Assembly: GCA_963969395.1 (NCBI GenBank)
Contig: OZ017796.1
Span: 18,850,501 to 18,914,500, forward strand
Direction of reading: 5' to 3'
Length of the DNA stretch: 64,000 nucleotides
Origin: Pseudoscleropodium purum
Lineage: Eukaryota > Streptophyta > Bryopsida > Hypnales > Brachytheciaceae
Positions 48,771-62,000 of the stretch are shown here, one piece after another; within the stretch, counting starts at the first letter, position 1, and every line of letters starts with the position of its first letter. Both the position numbers and the translations under genes were made by a program. The notes below the pieces were generated by a model that had not been told where the DNA came from, searched no databases, and was given only the letters and a program-made list of their open reading frames with translations.

Positions 48771-51700
48771 CTTTCGACAAGGTGGTTATACCTAACTTAC
48801 AAGACTTGTAACTCAAATTTTCCTTTGTAAAGAAAATCCAAGGACTTCATCATTATGTAGAGGATTTATGGGATTAGGGAGGGTCGTTTCAAGCTGGTCC
48901 TCCCTGCAATTCCCTTTGCAATTCTTCCTGCATTGAAGAAAATGCCACGCTGTTAGAAAAAAAATTGAAAAAATTAAATTAAATTTCTTGAAATGAAAAA
49001 CAAAGTCGAATTTTTTTTTGGTAAACAACGTGGCAACCACTTCAACATGTCAAGCAGCAAGTTTCGGTGAGTTCACAAATTCAGAGAACATTTAGGAACT
49101 CGCAACCCTCTCGGACCTTAGAAAATCCTCTAATGATTTGAATACAACTTGAAGTTGGGAGAAAAGTGCGTAAATTTTCAAAGCAAAATGATGCTCTACT
49201 CTCCTTGCCCAAATTGGAAACCATATCCAAAACACCACATGAAAATTTACCAACCATTAGATCTATATAAAAATTAGATTCCATTGAAATTATGATTAAT
49301 TTGATAAATATAAAGGAAAAAAATGAAAAAAATAAATACCAGAATTTGTTATATCATTTTAGAAACACCCTAAAATCATTTAGGCATTAACCTCTAAAGT
49401 CCCAAGAGTTTTCTCAAAGGACTCTTGAAGGTTTGGGTAGGTATCTATGGTCTTAATTTTTGGCAATTTTTTTTCAAGATAGAAAAGTGATTAGCTTTCT
49501 CAGAATATAAGTTTTATTTCAATCAATGCCCGGGAGAACAAGTATGTTACAATGAGCCCAAAATAAGCAAGGGTGGGCAACAAAAAAAATTGAAATAATT
49601 ATATTATTTCTTTATTTCTCTTACACAATGCTTTCATATATTGGAAAGATTTTTTTTCATTCCATTTGGATAAGTGATGTGAAAGTTATGAAACTTCTTG
49701 TTTTGTGGGCATCTTCAGCAAATTCTTGAGAGAATAAAGTATTGGATCTATTTGTGAACTCAATTTTAACAATCTTAGGAAAAGAAAAGGCCTTTCGCAT
49801 GGTTTAATTTGCTTTTTAGAACAATCTCACTACTGAGATTAGTGCATTTCAATTCCATTTTAGAACTATCAACAATTTATTTTTTCCTTCTATCTTATAT
49901 CTATTTCAACTTAACAAATTCTTAAAGAATAAAAATCACAAAGGGAGGGGGGAAATTTTTTTCTCAAACTTACAACAATTTTTTTAAACATAAGAAATTT
50001 AATTTACAATTCATAGTACAAAATTTTTTAATTAAGAGGATTCAAAGCCTTATAATCTAGTCAAGCTAGGAGCAAAAACTTTCATTTTCTTCACATTCGA
50101 CGCCTATATGTTGTGATCAATATAGTCAGAGGTTTCTAAAAAAATTTCTAGACATTTTCACATCACTCTAGTGGAAGATCCTACAATTAGATATAAAAAG
50201 AAACAAATGTTTAAATTTTTTTATTGTTTGCATTGAAATTAGCAATTTTGAGTGTGTTTTTTTAAGAAAAAATGGCATGGGGACTATGCTTATAGGTCTA
50301 GAAAAGCTTCATTTCAAGTTCAATTTTATATTTTGTAAGCCATTTCAAGGCTATATAACACATGCCAAATTGTACCCAATGGTGACTTAGTGTTTCTTTA
50401 AGAACACATTGAGAGCACAAGGGGTACTATTATGTGAACTTAATATAAGAGCATGAATCCATGAGCTTAAAAGACTATACACTTTCAATTGTTGTAGAAG
50501 CTCAACTTTTACATATGCTCAAATCTCACATGCTCACATTTTCGTACTCATATACTAGCATCGTTGGTTGCCAAGAGCACTCATATGTTTGTTCAAGACA
50601 AATTATTTCAAGCCTTGAATGAGTCCGATGTACACTTTGCAAGTACAAAGTGAGGTATATATTGTTGTCTTCCACATGAGATTCAGTTTATCACTGATTG
50701 AAATGACGAAGAAAAGTAGATGAAACGTGATAATGTACTCCAAGGTGGTGGGCATGGAAAAAAAAAGATATCCAGCCAATTTGAATCACAAAAAATTCAG
50801 TTTTCATTGAAGAACCTGCAACTTCAGCTTTCTATGATAACTTGAAAACAATGCCCGCTCATTGTCCTCTCTCGCTGCTGCACGTGTGGAGGGACCAAAG
50901 ACTTGAGTCGAGGAAGAAGACCCTCAGCCCTGAGCCAATTGGCCAGGTTGGTGTGTGAGTGAGTGACTGCGTGGTACTATTATAACTTACTCTATACGTA
51001 GCTCATAGAATTGATCTCTGGTGGAGTGTCAGTTCAAGCAGAACAATAATAGCAATAATTCTTATTTTCATTCAATTCAATTCCCTCATTGGGCACAATT
51101 GTGGAAACTGAAAAAGACCCTGACATCTTCAGTTGCCGGCTCTTAAAATATATACTATTTCATCTCTTTCTTGGTTTTTAATTTCTTTCCAAAAATACAA
51201 TGAAGAACTGCTACAACATACAACATACAACATAACTTAATGATGTTGGTAAGTTCCTACATGGAGTATAAATTCTGCAAGATGTTTTGTCTAGGTAATG
51301 TCTTACTCAAAGCGATGTGTGAATCTTAAAAGAGAAGTAAAATTTTATGGCCATTTTGATGAAATCGATGTAAGTAATTGATATTTGTAAGAAGATGTAG
51401 GAAATAAGTATGCAAAATATGGAAACTCCAAAGACTTGTCAAAAGGTTGGACAAATTTTTATAATCTCAATACTTGGTATAATTTTTTTAATTCAAAAAA
51501 ACATATAATAGCTTGAGGAAGAATATTTGAAAGCCACTAAAGGACCATCATGCATTTTTTTTGGCTACATGGCAATTTCAGACAGGTACATGTGACTAAA
51601 GGTTTCTATATTTTTTGCCCCAATTTTTATAGAAGGTAGGGAAAGGGAATATTTTTCATAAGTACTAAATTTCATGACATTTGAAAATAGGAGTCAAAAG

Positions 51701-52279
51701 GTATGGCCTAATTTGTTACTTTTCTTTATACATGGACAATCCGGGTAGAAAAAAAAATCAATTTTTTCATAAACAAAAATTTGAAATTGATTTTCTTAAG
51801 AAAAATACATGGAAAGTTTTGAATCATTCCATTTTGATTAAAGAGTAAAAAATTATGAGAATTTTTTGTTTGCAAGTAGTTATAGATTCTCTATTCTAAA
51901 ATAAACTTTGAAGTCCTTTCTCTTATTCAATTTTCAATATTTTTAAAAAAACAAAAACTTTGGGCGTAGATTGTTTATTACAACATTATAACCATTGGGA
52001 TTGTCATTCTTCAATTCCATAATTAAATTTTAAACAATCTAATATTTTGAATCATTCTCTACTATTATCTATTTATTGGTTTTTTTCTACATGTTGTACA
52101 ATTTTAAATGATTTGAAATTTTTCAAGCATGTCTCCAAAAATTTGCAACTAATTCACAATTCATCCAAAAATTATGAAATCACTTGCATTTTGATTCATA
52201 GTCCTTCAACAATGAGCAGAAAATGTTATTCAATGCCTACAACACATTGGTTATGCCTAAGAGCTTATTTGGTCCATTT

Positions 52280-52880
52280 AAGATATAGGTACTAAAGTAA
52301 ACCAGCCTATGTTAGGCAGATTGACTACTTTGCTTTGTTGACATATTTGAAAAATTTTAATTTTTTTCTTCATATATAAGCAAATATGAGAAATGGGGAG
52401 AGCAACAGAATTTTTTTTTTTGAAAAAGTATGAATTTGTTACAAATTTTTGAAGTGAGTTGGCCAAATGACTCAAAACAATCTCTAGACTACCTCCAAAG
52501 CCATCAATAACTATACCCATGGTGGTCATCAAACCACCTAATGCAATTATAATATTTCTTAACATGGTTGGAATATTTTTTAATATGGATATGACATACA
52601 TGAATAAAAAAAAGGTAGCTCATGTAATGAATTACATTAAAAAGGTGCAAGTTCCTAAAATAGTTTCTAACATCTCCATCACCAACATGCAAACCATTGA
52701 TTTTAGTCATTAATCTATGTAATGAAGTCTTGTTTACATTAATTAGAAAAAATCTAACATAGATTGATGGAAAACTGTAATGGGTTGTTTGATACATGTC
52801 TGTATTAGGGAGTTTGCTTGTCATGGATTGATTTACCTTATGGGAGTTTGTTTTTTGGCTAAAAATTGTGAAAATCGAGT
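52280..52880. repeat. Long dispersed repeat, copy 2
   Basis: Partner of 48160-48770, about 4.1 kb away in the same orientation. They could be very old LTRs flanking ~3.5 kb, but TG..CA ends and a target duplication were not found. Confidence 0.6.
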
Positions 52881-53342
52881 TAGAAAATAAATTCAATATG
52901 TCATTTTTTCAAGAAGACACAATAATTGTATGCAGTGTAAGAAGTTCCATGACTTTCACATCACTTATCCAAACTGAATGTTCAAGTGTTTTCTTAATGA
53001 GCAGAAGAACTCTCACTCAGGCAGCAAGCACATCATCCAAGGGATGATGATATTGAACTACTGTATTCCCCAGCCCTTGGTATTGTTTTTTTTAATTTAA
53101 TTTTTTGCCTGCTGAGAAGCTGAGGAATTGAACTGGAACCGAAACTTGTGAGCATCTGTCCCCAGGGCCGTGCTGGGCTGATTTTGCATGTGAGTGAGTG
53201 AGTGTCCCCATTCCATTGTGCCTTTGCCCCTCCTTCCCTTCTACCACAGACTGACTGATTGGAGCTGGTGAACGGTTATCATTCCTTTGCAACAATAATA
53301 AGTTACCAGACCCCATGGATTCTATTTGTAAAAGAGCAGCCA

Positions 53343-53377
53343 GGAAAGGAAAGGAAAGGAAAGGAAAGGAAAGGAAA
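53343..53377. repeat. (GGAAA)7 microsatellite
   Basis: Seven perfect GGAAA units; related GGGAAA runs lie at 53572-53596. Confidence 0.9.
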
Positions 53378-54829
53378 GTGAAACTCCACCATCTCCAGCA
53401 CTCAGGGTCCAGGTCGTTTATCTGTTACAGCCCCAAGTGACCCAAGTGACCCCAATTTGGGTGTGGAACAAAATAGGAGTGGCAACCAACATAGGAAATA
53501 AGATGCAACTAACTTGTAGCCCAGGTACCGGAGCCCAGGTCGGTCACTAAGGCCAGAATTCCACCCTGCCAAAGGGAAAGGGGGAAAGGGAAAGAGGGCC
53601 TCGCTATGCCTTTGATTCCATTTGGCCTCTCATTTATTTTTATTTATTCATTTATTTATTTTCCCTTTGCATCAATCTGTGGACATGGGAATTGTATGGT
53701 ACAGTTGAGTACAGTACTGTACTGGAGGACAACTTGCATGCATAATGATCAGCTGAATGCAGTTCACCCAATGACTCTGTTGAACATTCTTGAATATTGT
53801 AGCCAAAAGGGCAGGGCAGGGAAGGGAAGGATTGGCTTCTTGAACAATGCGAGTCACAGCTCCATCTTGAGGAAGTAGAATTCTGCAACTGTAACTCAAC
53901 TCTTGAAAGGCATGATGAAAGCCCTTTGATGTCGTATAGTATAAGGTAGATGTACTGATTATTAATCACTATTCTAATACCACCCAAATAAAGGACACTT
54001 GTTGATTCTAGAATGATAATTTATAACACAAGTACACGTCTTAACTTCACTTATTGTAAAGTTAAGGCATGTAATGTTGTCATAGATTTTCACTCTAGAA
54101 TCAATGACAACCATACATTTGGGTGGTATTAGGTTAGTGGTTGGTATTAGATTATCGGAAAACCCTACTTCCAAGAGGCAGTAGTGTCCTCCAAGTTTAC
54201 TAGGTAGCTGAGTGAGGTTGAACATGGATACAAAATGGGGACTCAATGACACTTGGTGCTATTGTTATTACAGCGAGTGACTTCTTGTAGTTGATGTGGG
54301 AATTTTTTTAAATGGTATCATGTGGCAAATGAACGAGGACAACTGTTTTAGAGCATGTTGATTAGAAAATGACAATAATTTTACAATTGTAGGCATTTTC
54401 TAGTTGAATTCAACTTTTGTACAACTGCAACTGCAATCGCTTTTAGTCAAATTTTGTTTTTTTGCAATTGTAAATCAACATGGTGAATTCCATAGAGAAT
54501 AGACTTATCTACATTGACAACTATGATGAATACAAGATGGAGAATAGTTCTCATTAATTCTGAATTTGAACTTTGTTAAACTTTTGTAATCCTCATTTTT
54601 ATTCTACAAGTGCTTTGTGACTAAAATAATGTATAGATACTATTTGGTGAAAATAACAATGGATGTAGTCACAAAATAGTTATATAAGACATTAAGTTGT
54701 TGTTTAATTAGTTGTGCCATGCAAGTTTTTCTTTGAGTGATTCTTTAGTAAAGTAAAAAGATCTTCTACTTCCTAAAGTTCTTTGGTTGTTTCAAGCTAA
54801 AAACTATCATAGGATACTTATAGTAGATG

Positions 54830-55190
54830 ATCCAATTTGATCATTCTTCCATTCTCGTGATATAGATTGTTTACTTTTTGATCAATAGGAGATGAGCAAT
54901 GATTAATTATGGCACAATTTCCAATGCAATTGTAGTGCATTTCTATTGGTTGTAAGACTCACAATATTGCAATCAGCCCTTAGTTGATTTTGCAATCAAT
55001 CTATTGTTAGAAATAGAAAGGTCCATATCACCATTATAGGTCAAGGAGAATCTTGTACTAAAAAATTCATAGTAATTACATTTTGTGTGATAAAATTCTG
55101 AAAAAATAGAAAATCCTTCCAAATTCTATTTTTGTAGATGACAAAAATTTCGAATTAAAAAAACACGCACTCCAAATATGTGTAATTGCT
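54830..55190 (-). repeat. Three-copy dispersed repeat, copy C (inverted)
   Basis: Reverse complement matches 40333-40670 and 36160-36465. CCAAATATGTGTAATTGC at 55172-55189 corresponds to the start of copy B and is followed by TTAA. Confidence 0.6.
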
Positions 55191-56439
55191 TAAGTAGTTG
55201 AAAATAGGTTGGCTACTCTAATCCTAAAACAATGCCTTATTGTCATCTCTTTGGTAGTTGCACATATTTAAATTTATCAATTTACAATTATTTTTTGATG
55301 ATAGAACAACAATTCAAAGAGATTTACACACATAACATCCATTTTGTTCATCTCATCTTAAAATGAAAAAATACACACTATAAGTGCTGGAAGGAAAAAC
55401 ATGTAGTTTACCTTTGTTGTCCCTAAAAGAAGACTAGTCTCATCCAATTAGATGCTAATGTGGCCTCCTAAATTCCCTATATGTTTGTGAAGGTATTCCA
55501 AAAGCATTCCTTAAGATTGTAGAAATACTATATGTACCATTTGTCATGTGTAGAAACTACATCCTAGTGTTTGTTGAATTATTAAATCATGAGTTTGCAA
55601 ATCCATTCTAAACCTTCCAACTCTAATTCCATAGTAAGTTGCTATAATTCCAACCCTTGTATAGTTTTTGTTATATTTGGATGCAACAAGGCAAAATTGG
55701 GCTTAGAATTAGATCAAAATTGGATACTGATGGCTTTGAAATTGCCTACCTTAATTAACAATCTTTTAGTGATATTGCCTTGCTTTTCCAACCTTGAAAA
55801 ATACAAGAGAAAATTGAAGATTAATAATGATATGTTGTAGAAGACAAAAAGTGTCTGATGGATGAATTTTAAGACAAAATGTCTGAAAAACAAAAAGTTA
55901 CACCATCTCTTCTAAGAATGCACCTATTGTACTCAACGATTAAAATCAATGTTCCCTTTTGAATAATTATTAAAGATGGTGAATGTAATTTAGTAAATGT
56001 CTAAAACAGAGAAAAATTGGTTTAGTTCCTCTTTCATATATATAAACAATACCCCAATAATTTCTTCATTTGCTTTTATAAATATCTTTTGCTAACCTTC
56101 ACCATTGAGTATGGTATCTTGGTGATAGGGTCATGTTCTTCTAGGGTTAAAATAAGATTAACCTTGGAAAAATGTTACTAACCTAAAAGGCTTGACTGAT
56201 GACTTCATTGTTAATTGTTGAAATAAAAAATGCACCCATTAGTCCTATAATCAAAGTATTTTGGTGATTACCTTGGTCATTCGGAGATTTGTCCTTCGAA
56301 GATAAACCAAAGTAAGTTGACCCTAGAATTGAAGGATGGGCTCATGATTACTGATTTCAAGCCTTACTTGTCTATCACTTTGTTTTTTTTACCATTTTGT
56401 AATTAAATATGAATGAAAAGATTTATTCTTATTTTTGAA

Positions 56440-57010
56440 AAACAAAGTTAGATGTCTACTACAAGTCATAAAAAATTCAATTTTTGGGGAAAAAATTGAA
56501 ATTATTCTGATTTTTTCAAAGAAAAAGTAAAAAAAATTCATATCAAATACATATTATATTCAACAATTCTGAAACTTTTACAATAAATGTAAAATATAGT
56601 GTATTGCATTATGGTGTAAACCAAAATTACTTTGTCATCCTAAAATTACAAAATCAACAAACTATAGTTATAGGCCCTAAGTTCATATTGCTATAAAATA
56701 TTGAAATTTATGAATTAAATTTTTTTTTCAATTGAAGTAGAAACTGCACTTGATAAGCTTCATTTCATTAACTGGACTCAAATTCAAAAAAAATATTTTT
56801 TATGGCTAGAATGCACATCAAGAGTAAAGAGCAAGAAATGACCAAAACACACTACAACAGTGATCCCACGTTCTTCTTCTTTAGAGAGGTCAATAATACC
56901 ATGAAGAGGGAATTTGCAATCCTATTCACTGAAAAAGTACTCAAGCAACTTCCAAAAGAAATTGGATGAAAAAACATCTTTTTTCCATTGGACATTCCTA
57001 GATGATGTCA
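56440..57010 (+). repeat. Dispersed repeat, copy 2 (see 18650-19260)
   Basis: Collinear with the earlier copy; ends just before the GC-richer upstream region of the CSI1-like gene. Confidence 0.6.
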
Positions 57011-57059
57011 TCCAAAGGACCTTTTGCGTCCTCAGCAACGTTTCAGCGTTTCCTGTGTG

Positions 57060-59015
57060 TTTCTATGTTAAAGATTGTTTAAGCTTACAATTGAAGGATG
57101 ACTGAAAGTAAGTATAAAAGTCCAAGGCGAGAGTCTCTGTCGCCACTGACACTGACACAACCAAGCCTACCAAGCCCTTCCCTTCCCGTCCCTTCCCTTG
57201 CACCCCTGCCAGGCAGCCCCGCAGACTGGATTCCAGCCTTGCACCCCTGCCACCCACTTGAGCATCAAGCAAGCAAAGCGATAGATCCATCGACACAGAT
57301 GACTCACAAAAGCTTCTCAATCTCCAAACGAAACCCATCCATCGTCCACCTCCACCCCGTCCAACAATTCACAACAACATGCAACGGCATTCATCTTCAA
57401 GCTAGCTTCCACTCTTGCTTGCTCGCTGTAAGTATTAAGTAAAGCTTAAGTGTAGTCAGTTTTCCCCGTACAAACTCTACGAGCTTGGGACGCCAGGTGC
57501 ATGATTGCAGCCCCACCTTGGCTTGGAGCCCTTGCCTCGGGGGTCCCTCCAGGCTCCAGCGCTCTCCCCTGGCCTGCATTATTACGCGCCTAGCCTCTCG
57601 TACGGGTAGGGACGACGTAGTGAAAGGAAGGCCGGTCGCCGCTGGCTAGCAAGCTTCACCAAATGTAATTGGTGCTGTTGGTGCTGCTGGTGCTGTAGTT
57701 AGCCATTGATCAAGCGATGGAATCGGAGTGACGAGTGGTATCCAGGGCTGGGGGTGCAAGGGCGACGTCCTAACGAACCGGGTTTGGCAGGAGCTTCGAT
57801 TGATCATCTGCTGCACCTAAGCTTATCATATCATGCTTGGTTTGGTGGTGGGTTGGTTCGGGGGGTGTTTGGTTCTTGGGTTGGGCCCCGCCCTCGCATG
57901 GGCGTAGGCTTCAGCTGATGAATATCTGGAAAACTGCGGGACGGTGGTAGAGGAGGCTGGGTGAATTATTTGACATGGCCGACCTGGACAGCTGCTGATC
58001 GAGCGCATGTAGCCATGAGGAGTGCGGGAATCAGGCGATAGCTGTTAGTGGGGGACGATCGATCGATCGACAGCCCGCGGAGGGTTGCCAAGGTTTTGTT
58101 TTTGGGCATGCGGTTGGAGTGTGCAATTGATCCGCCCTCGCCATGGCGCATATTCAGGTGGGACTCTGCTTGTTTTTCCCTTTCTTGAGAACTCTTGGTA
58201 AATAATGGTTTTGACTCGGCGAGATCGAGGGTTTGGATATGGCGGAGAGTCGAGCTGCAGTTTGCTTCGGAGGATGTCCATTGGCATCATTACCAGGACT
58301 GTGGAAATCTGTTTGCTGCGATTTGTAGTCTGCAGTCTGCATTTTGCATTTTGTTTGGGAATGCCAGTGTTGCTGCGTCACTACTGTAGCAATGATGGCG
58401 TGAGCGAGTACATTGGTCACATCGGAAGTTCGTTTCTTGAAGCTGCTTGACTTCGCCAAGGTTGTTGTGTCTTTGAGCTGCATCCTGTCCTTCCTGGAGA
58501 GTCTGTCAAGTCGTGAGATTTGAAGGTACTGATTTGTATCTTCGCAGCCATGTACGTGTTGTTGATCTCGTGGTCTCCGATCGATTTCTTTGCGGGACCA
58601 GGGAAGTTAGTTTTCCTCTTCCGAGCTGAAGGAAGCCGGTTGGTCTTGTCTTGAATGGATCTGACGAGTGCTGGAGTTTATTTCTGGTCTCGAGAGTGAA
58701 TAGAGAGCCTTTCTTGTGTATGGGCGACAGTGAGTTGAGGGCGCATTGTGGGTGCCGTAACGTTGCCTGGATCAATAGTTTACAGAGCTTTCCCTGAAGG
58801 TCTGAGCAGTACAAGTTCAGGCGTACCACGAGTCTGGTGTGGGGCACTGAAATGTGGCCACAGTCATCCGACACCACGTTACGATCCGAGTCTATCTTTT
58901 TGATTAGACCAAGAAAATAAGAATTGGTTATGAATCCGTTTTTGAGATTATAAATGACCAGTGATTCTCATGTGCAATTGCTTGATTTCTCATTATGGTT
59001 TGGTGCTTTGAGCGC
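57060..59015 (+). promoter_or_regulatory. Promoter and 5' leader region of the CSI1-like gene
   Basis: GC-rich, non-repetitive 2 kb. The first coding exon is preceded by an acceptor (AGCGCAG, 59011-59017), so a leader intron is likely. AAG|GTACTG at 58525/58526 is one possible donor. Short open frames here lack support. Confidence 0.4.
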
Positions 59016-59020
59016 AGGAG

Positions 59021-62000
59021 ATGATAGAGGACCAAGAGCAGCGTCCCCAGACGCCTGAAACTCCGGAAGCACTGGAAACTCCCATGTCACCAGAAAGTCT
59101 CCATTTACCTGAAACTCCCGATTCTCCTTCAATACCCAATTTGCTTACAAGGTATACATTTCTCGAGAATTCTCAACATGAATAGATGAAGTCTTTCCAT
59201 ATCGATTGAATTTCAGTCCTCTTAGGGTTCACATTTAAATGAATTCCGTCCAGGATCCGCCACTAATTCAAATCTCATGATAAGGCCCAAGAAAGGTAGA
59301 CAGTGCTTTCATTTGTGTTGGATGCCATTTTTTGGCAATTGCCGATCTGAGGTAATTGATAATCGATTTGTAGGGATTGGAGTGGCGTTTCTGAAATGGA
59401 GGAACCAGACAGGGAAGCAGAATCCAATCACGTTGAGCAGACACTCACAATGGCAGACGAGGACCCTGAGATCGAAGCAACCGGGGTGCAGGCCAAAGTG
59501 GGGAGTTCCATTGAGCTGCTGCGCACAGCAGCCACTCCAGCGGAAGAGAAGGAGTTCATCTCCAGGATATTGTTTGAGTTGGTGGACACACAAGAGGACG
59601 CCAGGGTAGCAGTGGGGTTGCATCCCCAAGCAGTGCCTGCACTAGTGGCACTCCTCCGGTCCGGATCTTTACCTGCCAAAGTGAACGCCGCAGCCATTCT
59701 TGGGGCGCTGTGCAAGGAGGAGGATCTACGAGTCAAAGTGCTGCTTGGTGGATGCATCCCTCCGTTGCTGGCGCTTCTCAAATCCAGCTCTTCCGAGGCT
59801 CAGACAGTGGCGGCGCATGCTTTGAACGCTGTCTCGCAGGGAGGTGCCAAGGACCATGTGGGGTCGAAAATATTTTCCACGGAGGGGGTGGTGCTCAGCT
59901 TATGGGAGCAGCTGCAACCACGGCAGAACTTGGATCCCTCCCTTCCAGGGTTGCTCACGGGCGCCCTTCGCAACCTGTGCGCCAGCAGCGAAGGCTTTTG
60001 GCTGGCCACTCTGGATGCTGGCGGGGTGGGCATCCTTGTAAGGCTCCTCACTTCGGAGTACTCCCAAGCAGAAGGGAATGCAGCGTCTCTGCTGGCGAGT
60101 TTGATGACCACTGTTGAGGAAAGTGGTGAGCTTGTGCTGCACGCCGGGGCTTTGAATCCCCTTCTTCAGCTTTTGACAAATGACGACATTTCGGTGCGAG
60201 CAGAAGCGGCGGGTGCATTGCGAGCTCTCACTGCTCACAACGAGGAAGCCAGACAAGCTGTCAAAGCAGCAGGTGGGATGGATAAGTTGATCTGTGCCAC
60301 GGTTGCTCCCTTTGTGCCAAGTAAGTTCACGCAGGTATTGCAAGAGAATGCTGTGGGGGCGTCTGCACATATATTGGGCGGTTTGCCTGCTCTCATCATC
60401 AACCTTTGCAAGAGCATCAGCTCCAAGCCATCGGAAGCTGCAAAGACCGCTGATACAATTGGAGCCCTGGCTTATGCCCTGACGAAATTGAACGAATGTG
60501 ACCACGCGGTGGAGTCTGTAGATCCTCTTCATATTGAGGAGGTTCTAATTAAACATGTTGGGAATCGCTCGTCGGTGTTGATTCATGAGCGTGCTGTGGA
60601 AGGTCTGGCGAGTCTGTACGGGAATGCGTACTTGGCCAAAGGGATAGAGCATGCTGAAGGGAAGAAGATGCTGGTTGGACTGATCACCATGGTCACTGGC
60701 GAGGTGCAAGAGAGCCTGACGATGTCGCTCATGGACATTTGCTGTGAGGGGCGAGATTTGTGGCATGCGCTTCGAGGTCGAGAGGGAGTGCAGCTGCTGA
60801 TTTCGCTTCTGGGACTGCCTGTGGAGCAGCAGCAGGAAAATGCAGCTGCACTGCTCTCCATTCTGTCACAAGAAGTGGACGAAAGCAAATGGGCCATTAC
60901 TGCAGCTGGAGGGATCCCGCCATTGGTGCAACTGCTTGAAATGGGCTCGGAAAAGGCGAAGGAAGACTCGGCCATTGTGCTTGGCAACCTATGCAGTCAC
61001 AGTGAGGAAATTCGCGTTTGCGTGGAGACAGCCGAAGCCGTGCCTGCGCTTCTGTGGTTGCTGAAGAACGCTGGTTTCAAGGGCCAGGGAATTGCAGCAC
61101 GAGCGCTCACGCAGCTGGTGCGAGACTCAGACGCAAGTACCATCAGCCAGTTGACGGCCTTGCTCACTGGCGACTTACCCCTGTCCAAGGTTCACGTCCT
61201 GCACGTTGTGGGTTGCTTGCTTTCCGTGTCCTCTCAGGAGGATATCTTCCACGAAGGCGCTGCAGCAAACGAAGCTCTCGAAACTCTGATCGCGCTTCTG
61301 CTTACCAGCAAAGATGAGACCCAAGAACAGAATGCTTCCGTCCTCGCAGAAATTTTCGCTTTCAGACCCGATTTGTGTGAGAGCCCCGACATTGTCAAGG
61401 CCATTGCGCCATTGATCCGGCTTCTCAGTGAAGCCAGTGAGCAGATCGCCTTACAAGCTGCACGGGCACTTGCAGCTCTGTTCTGCTCTATTCAGCAGAA
61501 CCGAAGCGCTGCGGAGGCAGGCAGGGATGCTATCCTGCCCTTGATCAGCTTAGCCAAATCCTCCAGTATCAGCGTGGCTGAAGTTGCAACCACGGCTTTG
61601 GCTAACCTTCTGTTGGATGCAGAGGTCGCTGAAAAGGTACCAGCTGAAGATATCATTCTCCCTCTTACAAGAGTACTCCGGGAGGGCACTCTCCTTGGCA
61701 AGGAGCACGCAGCTGGAGCTGTGGCGCGGTTGCTTCGTTCTCGCCATGTTGACGATGTCCTGGCCGGGAGTGTTCACAATTGCGGGACTGTCTTGGCTTT
61801 GGTCTCGCTTCTTGCCACAACAAATTCAGAAGATAGGTCTACATCTGAAGCGCTAGAAGCGCTAGCATCACTGGCAAGGACCAGAAGAGGAGGGGCATTC
61901 AGCCACCCATTCAGTGTACTGGCAGAAGCCCCATTCAGCATGAGTCCGTTGGTGACGTGCCTTGCAATTGGGGCTCCCACAGTGCAGGAGAAGGCCATTG

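Larger units (their letters stand above)
47590..53000. other. AT-rich intergenic DNA with repeat pair, no gene seen
   Basis: Holds the duplicated segments 48160-48770 and 52280-52880. It also has an inverted pair 49646-49695 / 52935-52982 (CTTTCACATCACTTATCCAAA core) and a GC-richer island at 50830-51130. TTAACCTCTAAA at 49387 resembles the insertion end at 44795. Confidence 0.5.
53001..57060. other. Intergenic DNA: GC-richer island then AT-rich repeats
   Basis: 53000-53900 is GC-richer with purine-rich microsatellites and no supportable exon. After it comes AT-rich sequence with the inverted repeat copy 54830-55190 and the copy 56440-57010. Confidence 0.5.
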
